A stretch of 40,205 nucleotides of DNA from Nitrososphaerota archaeon. GTDB lineage: Archaea > Thermoproteota > Nitrososphaeria > Nitrososphaerales > UBA183. The stretch lies in NCBI GenBank assembly GCA_029784825.1, contig JAFMAU010000016.1:1-40205 (forward strand). The letters are read 5' to 3'. The position numbers were made by a program, and so were the translations under genes. Numbering within the stretch: the stretch's first letter is position 1; each line of letters begins with the position of its first letter. Shown piece by piece: positions 14,260 through 21,088 of this stretch. The notes beneath the pieces are model-generated. The model did no database searches. It saw only the letters and a list, made by a program, of their open reading frames with translations, and was not told where the DNA came from.

Positions 14260-14696
14260 TGGGAAGGACTGTGCCTTCCTTCAGGATAGCCGAGGCCCAG
14301 GAATTCGGGGAGTGGAAGGGCTTCAGGAAAGCGCTGCCGAGGAGGGAGAGGCGCGTCTTCGACGAGATGCTGGGCACTGCAAGGCTGTACACCTCGGCCT
14401 CGTCCGCAGCGGTCAGGACGTCGCGGTTCGAGGGGATGGCCATGGCCATAATCTTCCACCACCAGAGGCTTCTGACCCAATGCGTCGAGGAGGCGGCTCT
14501 AGCCAAGGAGAACGTGGTTGGGCCGCACCGAAGACAACACTGGCAGGAGCAAGAGCCGATCGGACGAACCCTTATATCGATGCCCCCACCGTTCAACGTT
14601 ACAGATAACGATGGAAACCGTGAAGGTCTCAAGCAAGTACCAAGTAGTGATACCCGAAAGGCTCCGCAGAGAAGCGAACATCAAGGCGGGGGATGA
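14259..14696 (+). CDS. Small helical protein, partner of RecA-like gene; 3' end altered
   Basis: The first 85 residues (MGRTVPSFRIAEAQEFGEWK, then FRKALPRRERRVFDEM, and AMAIIFHHQRLL) form a helical unit. It resembles a haloarchaeal family I know as DUF8156, and also the protein encoded at 15946. The start overlaps the RecA-like stop by one base, so they are co-translated. After about residue 86 the frame reads through the promoter of the AbrB gene and 86 bp into that gene. The tail is rich in Pro, Gln and Arg and does not look like a folded domain. The natural 3' end was probably replaced when the AbrB/PIN module inserted. Function is unknown; the context suggests DNA repair. Confidence 0.65.
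   Translation: MGRTVPSFRIAEAQEFGEWKGFRKALPRRERRVFDEMLGTARLYTSASSAAVRTSRFEGMAMAIIFHHQRLLTQCVEEAALAKENVVGPHRRQHWQEQEPIGRTLISMPPPFNVTDNDGNREGLKQVPSSDTRKAPQRSEHQGGG
14571..14580 (+). promoter_or_regulatory. TATA box of the AbrB/PIN module
   Basis: The sequence cttatatcga is centred 37 nt before the ATG at 14611. It lies inside the reading frame of the preceding gene. Confidence 0.6.
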
Positions 14697-14817
14697 GATG
14701 ATGGCAATAGCCAAGCACGGGGTCCTCCAGTACGTCCCAGTCAGAACGCTGAAGGAGACGAAAGGGATGATTCTGGGGCTGGACGCCAAGGGCATACGCG
14801 ACGAGTCCGACCGCTGA
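14611..14817 (+). CDS. AbrB-family antitoxin/regulator (VapB-like)
   Basis: The 68-aa protein begins with a swapped-hairpin AbrB/SpoVT DNA-binding domain: VKVSSKYQVVIPERLRREANIKAGDEMMAIAKHG. Such proteins pair with PIN toxins, bind their own promoter and mask the toxin. The C-terminal part (VPVRTLKETKGMILGLD) fits the toxin-binding tail. Its stop overlaps the toxin start (TGATG at 14815-14819), a normal coupling for these pairs. The start ATG is fixed by the domain and by the TATA box. Confidence 0.85.
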   Translation: METVKVSSKYQVVIPERLRREANIKAGDEMMAIAKHGVLQYVPVRTLKETKGMILGLDAKGIRDESDR

Positions 14818-15188
14818 TGATCAGCATAGACAGCCACGGCTGGATTGAGAGGTTCACCAGCGGCCCGAAGTCCAGCCGGTACAACGAGGTAATCGACAAG
14901 ACAGCGCCGAACGATGTGCTGACGTCCGTGGTCGCGCTCTATGAGGTCTACAGGAGGGTGAAGAAAGAGAAGGGAGAACAGACCGCCCTCGGGGCAGTGG
15001 CGGCCATGGGGCAGACGAGAGTGGCGGAGATAGACCAATCTCTGTCGTTGGAGGCGGCGGACTACAGCCTCGAGCTCGGTCTCCACTTCGCGGACGCCCT
15101 CGTCTATGCGACCGCCAGACGCTTCTCTGCCCGACTCTACACCGGCGACGAGGACCTGAAGTCCCTCCCCGGGGTGACCTTCATCTGA
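14817..15188 (+). CDS. PIN-domain ribonuclease toxin (VapC-like)
   Basis: The 123-aa PIN domain keeps the acidic metal-binding set: D5 in SIDSHGW, the Glu in ALYEVYRR, the Asp in HFADALVYATAR and the last acidic pair in YTGDEDL. VapC toxins cut tRNA or rRNA when free of antitoxin. The length is usual. It is coupled to the AbrB gene and followed 10 bp later by a GNAT gene. The pair lies between two genes of a probable DNA-repair locus and looks inserted. Confidence 0.86.
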   Translation: MISIDSHGWIERFTSGPKSSRYNEVIDKTAPNDVLTSVVALYEVYRRVKKEKGEQTALGAVAAMGQTRVAEIDQSLSLEAADYSLELGLHFADALVYATARRFSARLYTGDEDLKSLPGVTFI

Positions 15189-15198
15189 TGTTAGTCTC

Positions 15199-15837
15199 GT
15201 GGCCGACGGGAAGGCTCCCCGCTGGCATCTTCTTCCCAAAGAGAGATGTGTGATGGGGTCGAGGTTCTCCGTCAAGGAGCTGAGCCGGGACACTTACCAA
15301 GACTTCTCGTTGCTGGCCCGAAGGCAGGGCGGCTGCTGGTGCATGTACTACCAACGGGCCAGGCCCGTCAGGAGCAGGTCTACCGCGGAATGGGCCAGGA
15401 CCAACAGCAGGGACAAACGCAAGCTTGTTCGGCAGGGACGATCGCACGCCATCCTGGTCTACGACGGTAGCAGGCCTGTGGGCTGGTGCCAGTACGGGCC
15501 GGAGGAGGAGCTCCCCAGAATCGATGCGGGGCGCTTCTATCGCGCAGCGAAAATGCCCGCGCAAGGCCGCAGGCTCTGGAGGATCACGTGCTTCTTCGTG
15601 GACAGGGATTACAGAAGGAAGGGGGTGGCAGGGGCCGCGCTCACCGCCGCCCTAGAGTCGATCAAGAAGCAGGGTGGCGGCGTAGTGGAAGCCTACCCCG
15701 TGGTCTCGAAGAAGATGGTGGCAGTGCCGGAATGGCTCTGGTTCGGGACGCCCAGGATGTTCGAGCACGAGGGCTTCGTGAGGGTCGGGCCCCTGGGCAC
15801 CAGCAGGGTCCTGATGCAGAAGTCGGTCGGCAGGTAG
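15199..15837 (+). CDS. GNAT-family N-acetyltransferase
   Basis: The protein of up to 212 aa has the GNAT core. The N-terminal part carries the unusual GGCWCMYYQ motif seen in a subgroup of this family. It is followed by VGWCQYGP (strand 4), the acetyl-CoA-binding RRKGVAGAALTAAL (motif A) and GTPRMFEHEGFVRV (motif B end). The substrate is not predictable. The frame can start at GTG 15199, 10 bp after the PIN gene, or at ATG 15253 (MGSRFSVKELSR), where family similarity seems to begin. It may be part of the inserted AbrB/PIN segment. Confidence 0.8.
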   Translation: MADGKAPRWHLLPKERCVMGSRFSVKELSRDTYQDFSLLARRQGGCWCMYYQRARPVRSRSTAEWARTNSRDKRKLVRQGRSHAILVYDGSRPVGWCQYGPEEELPRIDAGRFYRAAKMPAQGRRLWRITCFFVDRDYRRKGVAGAALTAALESIKKQGGGVVEAYPVVSKKMVAVPEWLWFGTPRMFEHEGFVRVGPLGTSRVLMQKSVGR

Positions 15838-15945
15838 GCGGGCGGCAGACCACTTTCATCCATCTCTCCTGACAGACAGTTTCGGCGCGCCCTCTGCTGT
15901 TAAATTTCGGCAGCCGCCTTCTGCTACTCTGAACGAGAACGCACC

Positions 15946-16212
15946 ATGACACTGGCTGATTCGGAGATGGTCGAGGAGATCGAGAGCTGGAGGCGCTTCG
16001 CAGACGCGCTCAGGGCAGAGGACAGGGAGCTGTTCAGGGAGATGATCAGGCTCTGCTACGAGTACATACCCGCGATGGAGGCGAAGGCCTCGCCCTTCCC
16101 CAGCGAGCCGCTCTTCATGAGCCTGTTGTTCCTGCAGCACAAGACGATAGCACGGCTGACCCGCGAGATAGAGCGACTGAAGGGGCAGAAGGATGCGCGG
16201 CTGGATTCTTGA
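15946..16212 (+). CDS. Small helical protein, partner of PolB gene
   Basis: The 88-aa protein is nearly all helix. Its core (SWRRFADALRAEDRELFREM, then the segment SEPLFMSLLFLQHKTIARL) aligns with the protein at 14259: FR.AL..ER..FDEM, then an EGMAMAIIFHHQRLL counterpart. Both therefore belong to one family, resembling haloarchaeal DUF8156. It overlaps the polymerase gene by 20 bp, so the two are co-translated. A TATA-like gttaaattt at 15899-15907 precedes it. A role as polymerase or RecA-like accessory factor is inference. Confidence 0.68.
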   Translation: MTLADSEMVEEIESWRRFADALRAEDRELFREMIRLCYEYIPAMEAKASPFPSEPLFMSLLFLQHKTIARLTREIERLKGQKDARLDS

Positions 16213-18448
16213 CCTTTATCCGGGCAGACCCGGAGAGATGGTCGTCTGGCTCAAGCGCGAGGACGGCGAAGCGGTCAGGCTCGTCGACAGCTGGTCGCCC
16301 TCCATCTACATAGCCGCCGACGACAGGACCGACCTAGGCATCCCTCTGAAGATGGTCGGGGAGGAGCGCTCCTGGACGCACGCAGTCCAGAGGCGCGAAA
16401 GGGTCACGGACCAAGGGATGAGCGAGGTGGTCGAGGCGAAGGTGAAGGACGCGAAGCGCATCCAGCAGCTTGCGGGGCGGATAGAGCGATTCGGCCCCTT
16501 CGGCGCGTTCAGGGTTTACAACGCCGACGTCCCGCCCAACCAGAGCTACCTCTACGAGCGGGATCTCTTCCCCCTCGCCTACTGCGAGGTAGAGCAGAGG
16601 GGAGGCGGACTGGTCTGGCGGCTTGAGGATGACGTGGAGTCATACGACTACCGGCTCCCGCCCCTTCGGATTCTGAGCCTCGACGCCGTGATAGACAGAC
16701 AGGGGAGGCTGCCGAAGAGCACGGACAGGATCAAGGAGCTGAAGCTGAACGGATGGGAGGGCGGGTTTGCCATCGGTTCCGGGTCCGAGGGCGACAAGAT
16801 ACTCGAGTTGGTAAGGACCGTGAAGAGGCTCGACCCAGACTTCATCACCACCAGGGACGGCGACACGTTCCTGCTGCCTTACCTGGTCACGCGGGCGAAG
16901 GCCAACGATGTCTCTGAGCGACTGAGCCTCGATAGGGACGGGACGATACTGAGGCTCCCTGCCAAGAAGGGCACTTCCTTCTTCAGCTACGGCAAGATAC
17001 ACTACAAGCCCTCGGCCTTCAAGTTCCAGGGCAGGGTTCACATCGACACCTCGAACTCCTTCTCCTATTCCGAAGCAGGCTTCTACGGCCTCTACGAGCT
17101 GAGCAGGATCTGCAGGATGCCCCTCCAGACTGCCAGCAGGGCGAGCATAGGCAAGGCCCTCTCCAGTCTCCAGTTCTACCAGGCCTCCAAGATGGGGATA
17201 CTCATCCCGTGGAAACCGACCCTGGCAGAGCGCTTCAAAGACAGGGGCGAGCTGCTGGTGGCGGACAGGGGAGGCTTCGTCTTCGAACCGAAGATGGGCC
17301 TGTACGAGGGCGTCGCCGAGTTGGACTTCAGCTCGTTGTATCCAAGCATCATGCTCAGGAAGAACATCTCCGCCGAGACAGTCAGGTGTCCCTGCTGCCC
17401 TGACTCGGACAACAGGGTCCCAGAGCTCGGCTGGAACGTCTGCAAGAAGAGGACCGGCGTGGTCCCCAAGTCGATGGAGACAATCGTGAAAAAAAGGCTG
17501 AGGTACAAGGAGCTCAAGAAGGATTCGACAGGGGCGGCGAAGGAAAGGTACGACCAGTGCCTGGCGGCCCTCAAGTGGATCGGAGTGGCCACCTTCGGGT
17601 ACCTCGGCTTCAACAACGCGAAGTTCGGCCGCATAGACGCACACATAGCGGTCTGCGCTTGGGACAGGAAGATTCTGGTGGACGCAGCGAGGGTGGCGGA
17701 ACGCAGCGGCTACGAGGTAATCCACGGCATAGTGGACTCGCTCTGGCTGAGGAGGGAGGGTGCAACTAAAGCTGACTACCTCGAGCTGAAGAAGGCGATA
17801 GAGGTCGAAACCGGGTTCCCGATGTCTTTCGAGGGCCTCTACAAGTGGGTCGCCTTTCCTCCCTCGAAGGTCGACGCCGGGCTGCCGGTGCTGAACAGGT
17901 ACTTCGGGGCCTATGAAAGCGGGGAGCTGAAGGTGCGAGGGATAGAGGCAAGGCGCCACGACACTCCGCCGCTCTTCAAGAGGTGCCAGATCGAGATGCT
18001 AGAGATTCTCGCAAAGGCAGGCTCCGTCGAGGAGGCGAGAGGGAGGGTCCCAATGTGCGTCCAAGTCTTCCTGAGGTACGCCGAGGCGCTGCGGGACCGC
18101 AGTGTACCTGCTGAGGAGCTCGTCTTCTCTGTGGACCTCTCGAAGAAACCCGACGAATACGTCAACAGGACAATCCAGGCCTCCGCCGTCAGGCAACTGG
18201 CGGACGAAGGGGTCGAGCTTCACACCGGCGAAGGAATCAGGTACGTGATCAGGGACTATCGGTCGAGCGGCCCAAGGAGGGTTGTCCCGGCTGACTTCGA
18301 GGGCGAGTCGGGCTACGACCGCGGGCGCTACATCGAACTCCTCGCAGAGGCTTGCGCCAGCGTGCTGCAGCCGTTCGACGGAGACTGCGACGCCGAGATG
18401 CTCCGCAGAAGAGCCGAGACGGGCGCGCAGGAGACGCTGCCGTTCTAG
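16193..18448 (+). CDS. Divergent B-family DNA polymerase
   Basis: The 751-aa protein has the family-B plan. Polymerase motif A is intact (LDFSSLYPSIM, catalytic D378). Motif B is altered to ALKWIGVATFGYLGF. Motif C reads HGIVDS instead of YxDTDS: the main metal ligand (D515) remains, but the first Asp is Ile. Between A and B lies a Cys cluster (CPCC and C in VPELGWNVCKKR) as in some archaeal PolBs. The exonuclease looks dead: the ExoI strand reads LSLDAVID, with no DxE. Loss of proofreading and modified palm motifs suggest a specialised repair or translesion enzyme, not the main replicase. It is translationally coupled to the small helical protein before it. Confidence 0.85.
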   Translation: MRGWILDLYPGRPGEMVVWLKREDGEAVRLVDSWSPSIYIAADDRTDLGIPLKMVGEERSWTHAVQRRERVTDQGMSEVVEAKVKDAKRIQQLAGRIERFGPFGAFRVYNADVPPNQSYLYERDLFPLAYCEVEQRGGGLVWRLEDDVESYDYRLPPLRILSLDAVIDRQGRLPKSTDRIKELKLNGWEGGFAIGSGSEGDKILELVRTVKRLDPDFITTRDGDTFLLPYLVTRAKANDVSERLSLDRDGTILRLPAKKGTSFFSYGKIHYKPSAFKFQGRVHIDTSNSFSYSEAGFYGLYELSRICRMPLQTASRASIGKALSSLQFYQASKMGILIPWKPTLAERFKDRGELLVADRGGFVFEPKMGLYEGVAELDFSSLYPSIMLRKNISAETVRCPCCPDSDNRVPELGWNVCKKRTGVVPKSMETIVKKRLRYKELKKDSTGAAKERYDQCLAALKWIGVATFGYLGFNNAKFGRIDAHIAVCAWDRKILVDAARVAERSGYEVIHGIVDSLWLRREGATKADYLELKKAIEVETGFPMSFEGLYKWVAFPPSKVDAGLPVLNRYFGAYESGELKVRGIEARRHDTPPLFKRCQIEMLEILAKAGSVEEARGRVPMCVQVFLRYAEALRDRSVPAEELVFSVDLSKKPDEYVNRTIQASAVRQLADEGVELHTGEGIRYVIRDYRSSGPRRVVPADFEGESGYDRGRYIELLAEACASVLQPFDGDCDAEMLRRRAETGAQETLPF

Positions 18449-18892
18449 TCAGAAGCTCTCCTTTATGGTCTGAAACGCGACGCACGTCTGGGTCTTCTCG
18501 ATTCCCTTCATTGCCCTGAGCTTGTCCACCACCAGCCCGCCTATCTCCTCCACGGAGGCCGCTCTGACCTTGAGCAGCATGTCCCACTCCCCGGAGATCA
18601 CGGCCACCTCGTAGACGCCCGCTATCCTCGAAATGTCCTCCGCCAGCTTTCGCTGGGATAGGCTTCCCTCGCTTCTGAAAGAAACGAAGATGTACGCAGT
18701 CACTTGTCTTCCGATCCTGGAATAGTCCGGGATGGCGACGAACCTCTTGATCGCGCCCGAGTCGACCAGCCTCTTCAACCGCTCCTGGACGGTCGCCCTC
18801 GGAAGGTCGAGCTCCTTGGAGATGTCCACGACAGATTTCCTTCCGTCCTCCACCAGAAGCCTCACTATCTTCTCGTCCTTGCTGTCGAGCAT
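18449..18892 (-). CDS. Lrp/AsnC-family transcriptional regulator
   Basis: The 147-aa protein has an N-terminal winged helix (SKDEKIVRLLVEDGRKSVVDISKEL and the recognition helix PRATVQERLKRL). A C-terminal RAM domain follows (about 65-140; GVYEVAVISGEWDMLLKV) that forms octamers and binds amino acids. It diverges from the asparagine synthetase gene, and the shared region has an inverted repeat around the TATA box. Control of itself and of asparagine synthesis, with an amino acid as effector, is a reasonable inference. It converges with the polymerase gene, with no bases between the two stops. Confidence 0.92.
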   Translation of the reverse strand: MLDSKDEKIVRLLVEDGRKSVVDISKELDLPRATVQERLKRLVDSGAIKRFVAIPDYSRIGRQVTAYIFVSFRSEGSLSQRKLAEDISRIAGVYEVAVISGEWDMLLKVRAASVEEIGGLVVDKLRAMKGIEKTQTCVAFQTIKESF

Positions 18893-18902
18893 CCCAGCAT
18901 AA

Positions 18903-18941
18903 TGACGGAAGAAGGCCGCTTATATGAATTACATTCCGTCA
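18903..18941. promoter_or_regulatory. Operator: inverted repeat bracketing a shared TATA box
   Basis: The arms tgacggaa (18903-18910) and ttccgtca (18934-18941) are perfect inverted copies. The TATA core ttatat (18920-18925) sits midway. On the minus strand this TATA box is 31 nt before the Lrp ATG. A dimer bound to both arms would cover it, fitting autoregulation by the Lrp protein. Confidence 0.6.
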
Positions 18942-18995
18942 AAAAGTCAGGAATCTCGTCTGAATGCTTATACTCTGTGGGGCCGCCCTGGCTCC

Positions 18996-19973
18996 GTGGC
19001 GAAGATCGTCCAGACGACCGAGGGCCCCGAGATTCCGCGACCCCTCGAGGAGCTCTCCGGGCGGCAGCTCGCGAGGAAGCACCAGCTGGCGAGGGTCTCG
19101 ACCGAGACTTTGAGGTACCTCACCGAAGCCTTCGCCAGCAAGGGGTTCGATTGGCTGCTCCCGGTCGTGCTCTCAAGGTCGACCGACCCGCTCTGGCCCG
19201 ACCCCGGGGCCTCGATCGAGAAGAGGGTCGAGACGGAGATCTACGGGCAGACGGTCAGGACGACGCTAAGCATGATCATACACAAGCTGGTGGCCTGCTC
19301 GACGGCCTACCCCAAGATGTTCGTCCTTTCCCCGAACGTCAGGGTCGAGAAGAGGGAGAGGCGAGCGACCGGGTGGCACTCCTACGAGTTCACCCAGCTC
19401 GATTTCGAGATGAGGGGAGCGGGCTTTGAGGATGTCAGGCTGCTGGTGGAAGAGACCATCGTGGGTCTGATCAGGCACCTGAAGAAGAGGGCCAGGGGAG
19501 ACCTTGCCTCCCTGAGACATCATCTGCCCTTGGGAATCCCTGTCAGGCCGTTCAAGGCGTACGACAGGGAGGCCCTCGCGGACGAATTCGGGGACGACTG
19601 GGAGAAGGTGCTGCCCCTCCACATTTCCGAGCCCACGTGGGTCACCAACATGCCGAGGGAATTCTATGATTTCGAAGACCCTACGTCGGGAAGATGGGAC
19701 AACTTCGACCTCCTGGTGCCCAAGTACGGCGAGATTCTCTCCGGGGCCAGGCGCGAATGGGAATACTCGAGGATTAGGGAGAAGATGCGGCGGGACGGCG
19801 TAAGGCAGGAGAACTACGCTCTGCTCCTGAAGCTCGCCAGCGAAGGAAGGCTGACTCCATCAGCGGGCGCCGGCATCGGGGTGGAGCGGCTTGTGGGCTG
19901 GATCGCCGGGACAAAGCACATCGGCGAAGTTCAGCCATTCCCGAAGATACCCGGAATAGTCTACGAGCTCTAG
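18996..19973 (+). CDS. Archaeal asparagine synthetase, AsnRS-like (AS-AR)
   Basis: The protein of about 325 aa is a class II aminoacyl-tRNA synthetase catalytic core without an anticodon-binding domain. It resembles the archaeal enzyme that makes asparagine from aspartate, ammonia and ATP. Motif 2 is visible in HSYEFTQLDFEM and motif 3 in GAGIGVERLVGWI; the ending KHIGEVQPFPKIPG is typical. The frame has an ATG at 18924, but that codon lies in the TATA box shared with the Lrp gene. A second TATA-like cttatac at 18967-18973 is 26 nt before the GTG at 18996, and family similarity starts after it, so I prefer GTG 18996. Regulation by the divergent Lrp protein is likely. Confidence 0.85.
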   Translation: MAKIVQTTEGPEIPRPLEELSGRQLARKHQLARVSTETLRYLTEAFASKGFDWLLPVVLSRSTDPLWPDPGASIEKRVETEIYGQTVRTTLSMIIHKLVACSTAYPKMFVLSPNVRVEKRERRATGWHSYEFTQLDFEMRGAGFEDVRLLVEETIVGLIRHLKKRARGDLASLRHHLPLGIPVRPFKAYDREALADEFGDDWEKVLPLHISEPTWVTNMPREFYDFEDPTSGRWDNFDLLVPKYGEILSGARREWEYSRIREKMRRDGVRQENYALLLKLASEGRLTPSAGAGIGVERLVGWIAGTKHIGEVQPFPKIPGIVYEL

Positions 19974-20065
19974 CCGGACCCCCATCGGCGTGGCAACCCC
20001 AGCCACCAGGGCCGGTGTGCGCTGGGGAAATCGGTTAATAGCGGTCCGAAGACCCCTTTTCATCA

Positions 20066-20980
20066 ATGATTGGAATGGTGGGAGCGGGCAGGGTGGGCGC
20101 GCAGGCTGCGCTCGAGATCGCCTCCGCGGGATTGGACGACATCAACCTGGTCGACATCATCCCCGGCCTTGCGGAGGGGGAGGCGCTGGACATCAGCCAC
20201 AGGCTCTCGGACGCAGGTGTTGACGTCCGTGTCACCGGCTCGTCAGACTACACCACCCTCAGGACCGCCGACCTGGTGATCATAACTGCGGGGCTGGCGA
20301 GGAAGCCCGGCATGACGAGGATGGACCTGCTTCAGAAGAACGCCGCGATCATAGCGCCGGTCACAAAGGAAGTCGCCAAGCAGGCACCCAACACCATAAT
20401 CCTGATGGTGACAAACCCTATGGACGTCATGACCTACGTCGCCCTGAGGGCCACCGAATTCCCGAAGCAGCGGGTCGTCGGCCAGGGCGGGGTCCTCGAC
20501 AACTCGCGGTTCAAGTACGTGCTTGCTAAGACGCTGAACGTCTCGCGCTCGTCCGTCACCTCGCTGGTGATGGGAGAGCACGGCGAGAACATGATCCCTA
20601 TCGCCAGTCACACCCACGTGAGCGGAGTGCCACTGTCGAACCTCCTCTCGGAGGACCAGGTGCTGCAGGCCATAGAGGACACGCGCAAGGTCGCGGCCGA
20701 CGTGATATCGAAGAAGGGAGCCACCATAGCCGCCCCCGGGAGGGCCGTCGCACGGATGGCAGAAGCGATAATCCAAGACAAGAAGGAGGTCCTTGTCGCG
20801 TCCGCTTACCTCGAGGGAGAGTACGGCATCCGGGGTCTCTGCATCGGCGTGCCTGTGAAGCTAGGAAGGGGAGGCATCGAGAGGATCTACGAGCTGAAGC
20901 TTTCGGACAGGGAGAGGGACTGGTTCAACAAGGGCGCGGACACCCTCCGTGAGGCCATAGCCACCCTGCCGCCCCTCTAG
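20066..20980 (+). CDS. mdh: Malate dehydrogenase (NAD)
   Basis: The 304-aa protein belongs to the lactate/malate dehydrogenase family. It has the NAD-binding GAGRVGA and D30 ending strand 2, which favours NAD over NADP. The malate-type substrate loop RKPGMTR has R79 and R85; R79 distinguishes malate from lactate enzymes. The catalytic set D145, R148 and H172 (GEHGEN) is complete. It interconverts malate and oxaloacetate in the citric acid cycle or its reductive parts. A TATA-like ggttaata at 20033-20040 lies 29 nt before the ATG. The FixABCX operon follows after a possible terminator. Confidence 0.94.
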   Translation: MIGMVGAGRVGAQAALEIASAGLDDINLVDIIPGLAEGEALDISHRLSDAGVDVRVTGSSDYTTLRTADLVIITAGLARKPGMTRMDLLQKNAAIIAPVTKEVAKQAPNTIILMVTNPMDVMTYVALRATEFPKQRVVGQGGVLDNSRFKYVLAKTLNVSRSSVTSLVMGEHGENMIPIASHTHVSGVPLSNLLSEDQVLQAIEDTRKVAADVISKKGATIAAPGRAVARMAEAIIQDKKEVLVASAYLEGEYGIRGLCIGVPVKLGRGGIERIYELKLSDRERDWFNKGADTLREAIATLPPL

Positions 20981-20988
20981 GCTCCAAG

Positions 20989-21002
20989 GGCCCCGCGGGG
21001 CC
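20989..21002. terminator. GC-rich palindrome after mdh
   Basis: The sequence ggccccgcggggcc is a perfect 14-bp palindrome 8 bp after the mdh stop. It could act as a terminator stem or separate mdh from the Etf operon. No T tract follows, so a terminator role is uncertain. Confidence 0.35.
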
Positions 21003-21055
21003 GACGCGCACCGGGCTGACGAGCCGACGGGTGGACCCGGCCACTCCATCAGAAG

Positions 21056-21065
21056 GCTAAAAAAC
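21056..21065 (+). promoter_or_regulatory. TATA box of the FixABCX operon
   Basis: The sequence gctaaaaaac is centred 29 nt before the ATG at 21089, consistent with a leaderless or nearly leaderless mRNA. Confidence 0.55.
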
Positions 21066-21088
21066 TGAGCCAATCGGCGTCGAATCGA

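Noticed and set aside
16640..17959. 439-codon minus-strand frame
   Set aside because: It is antisense to the polymerase gene and has no recognisable domain.
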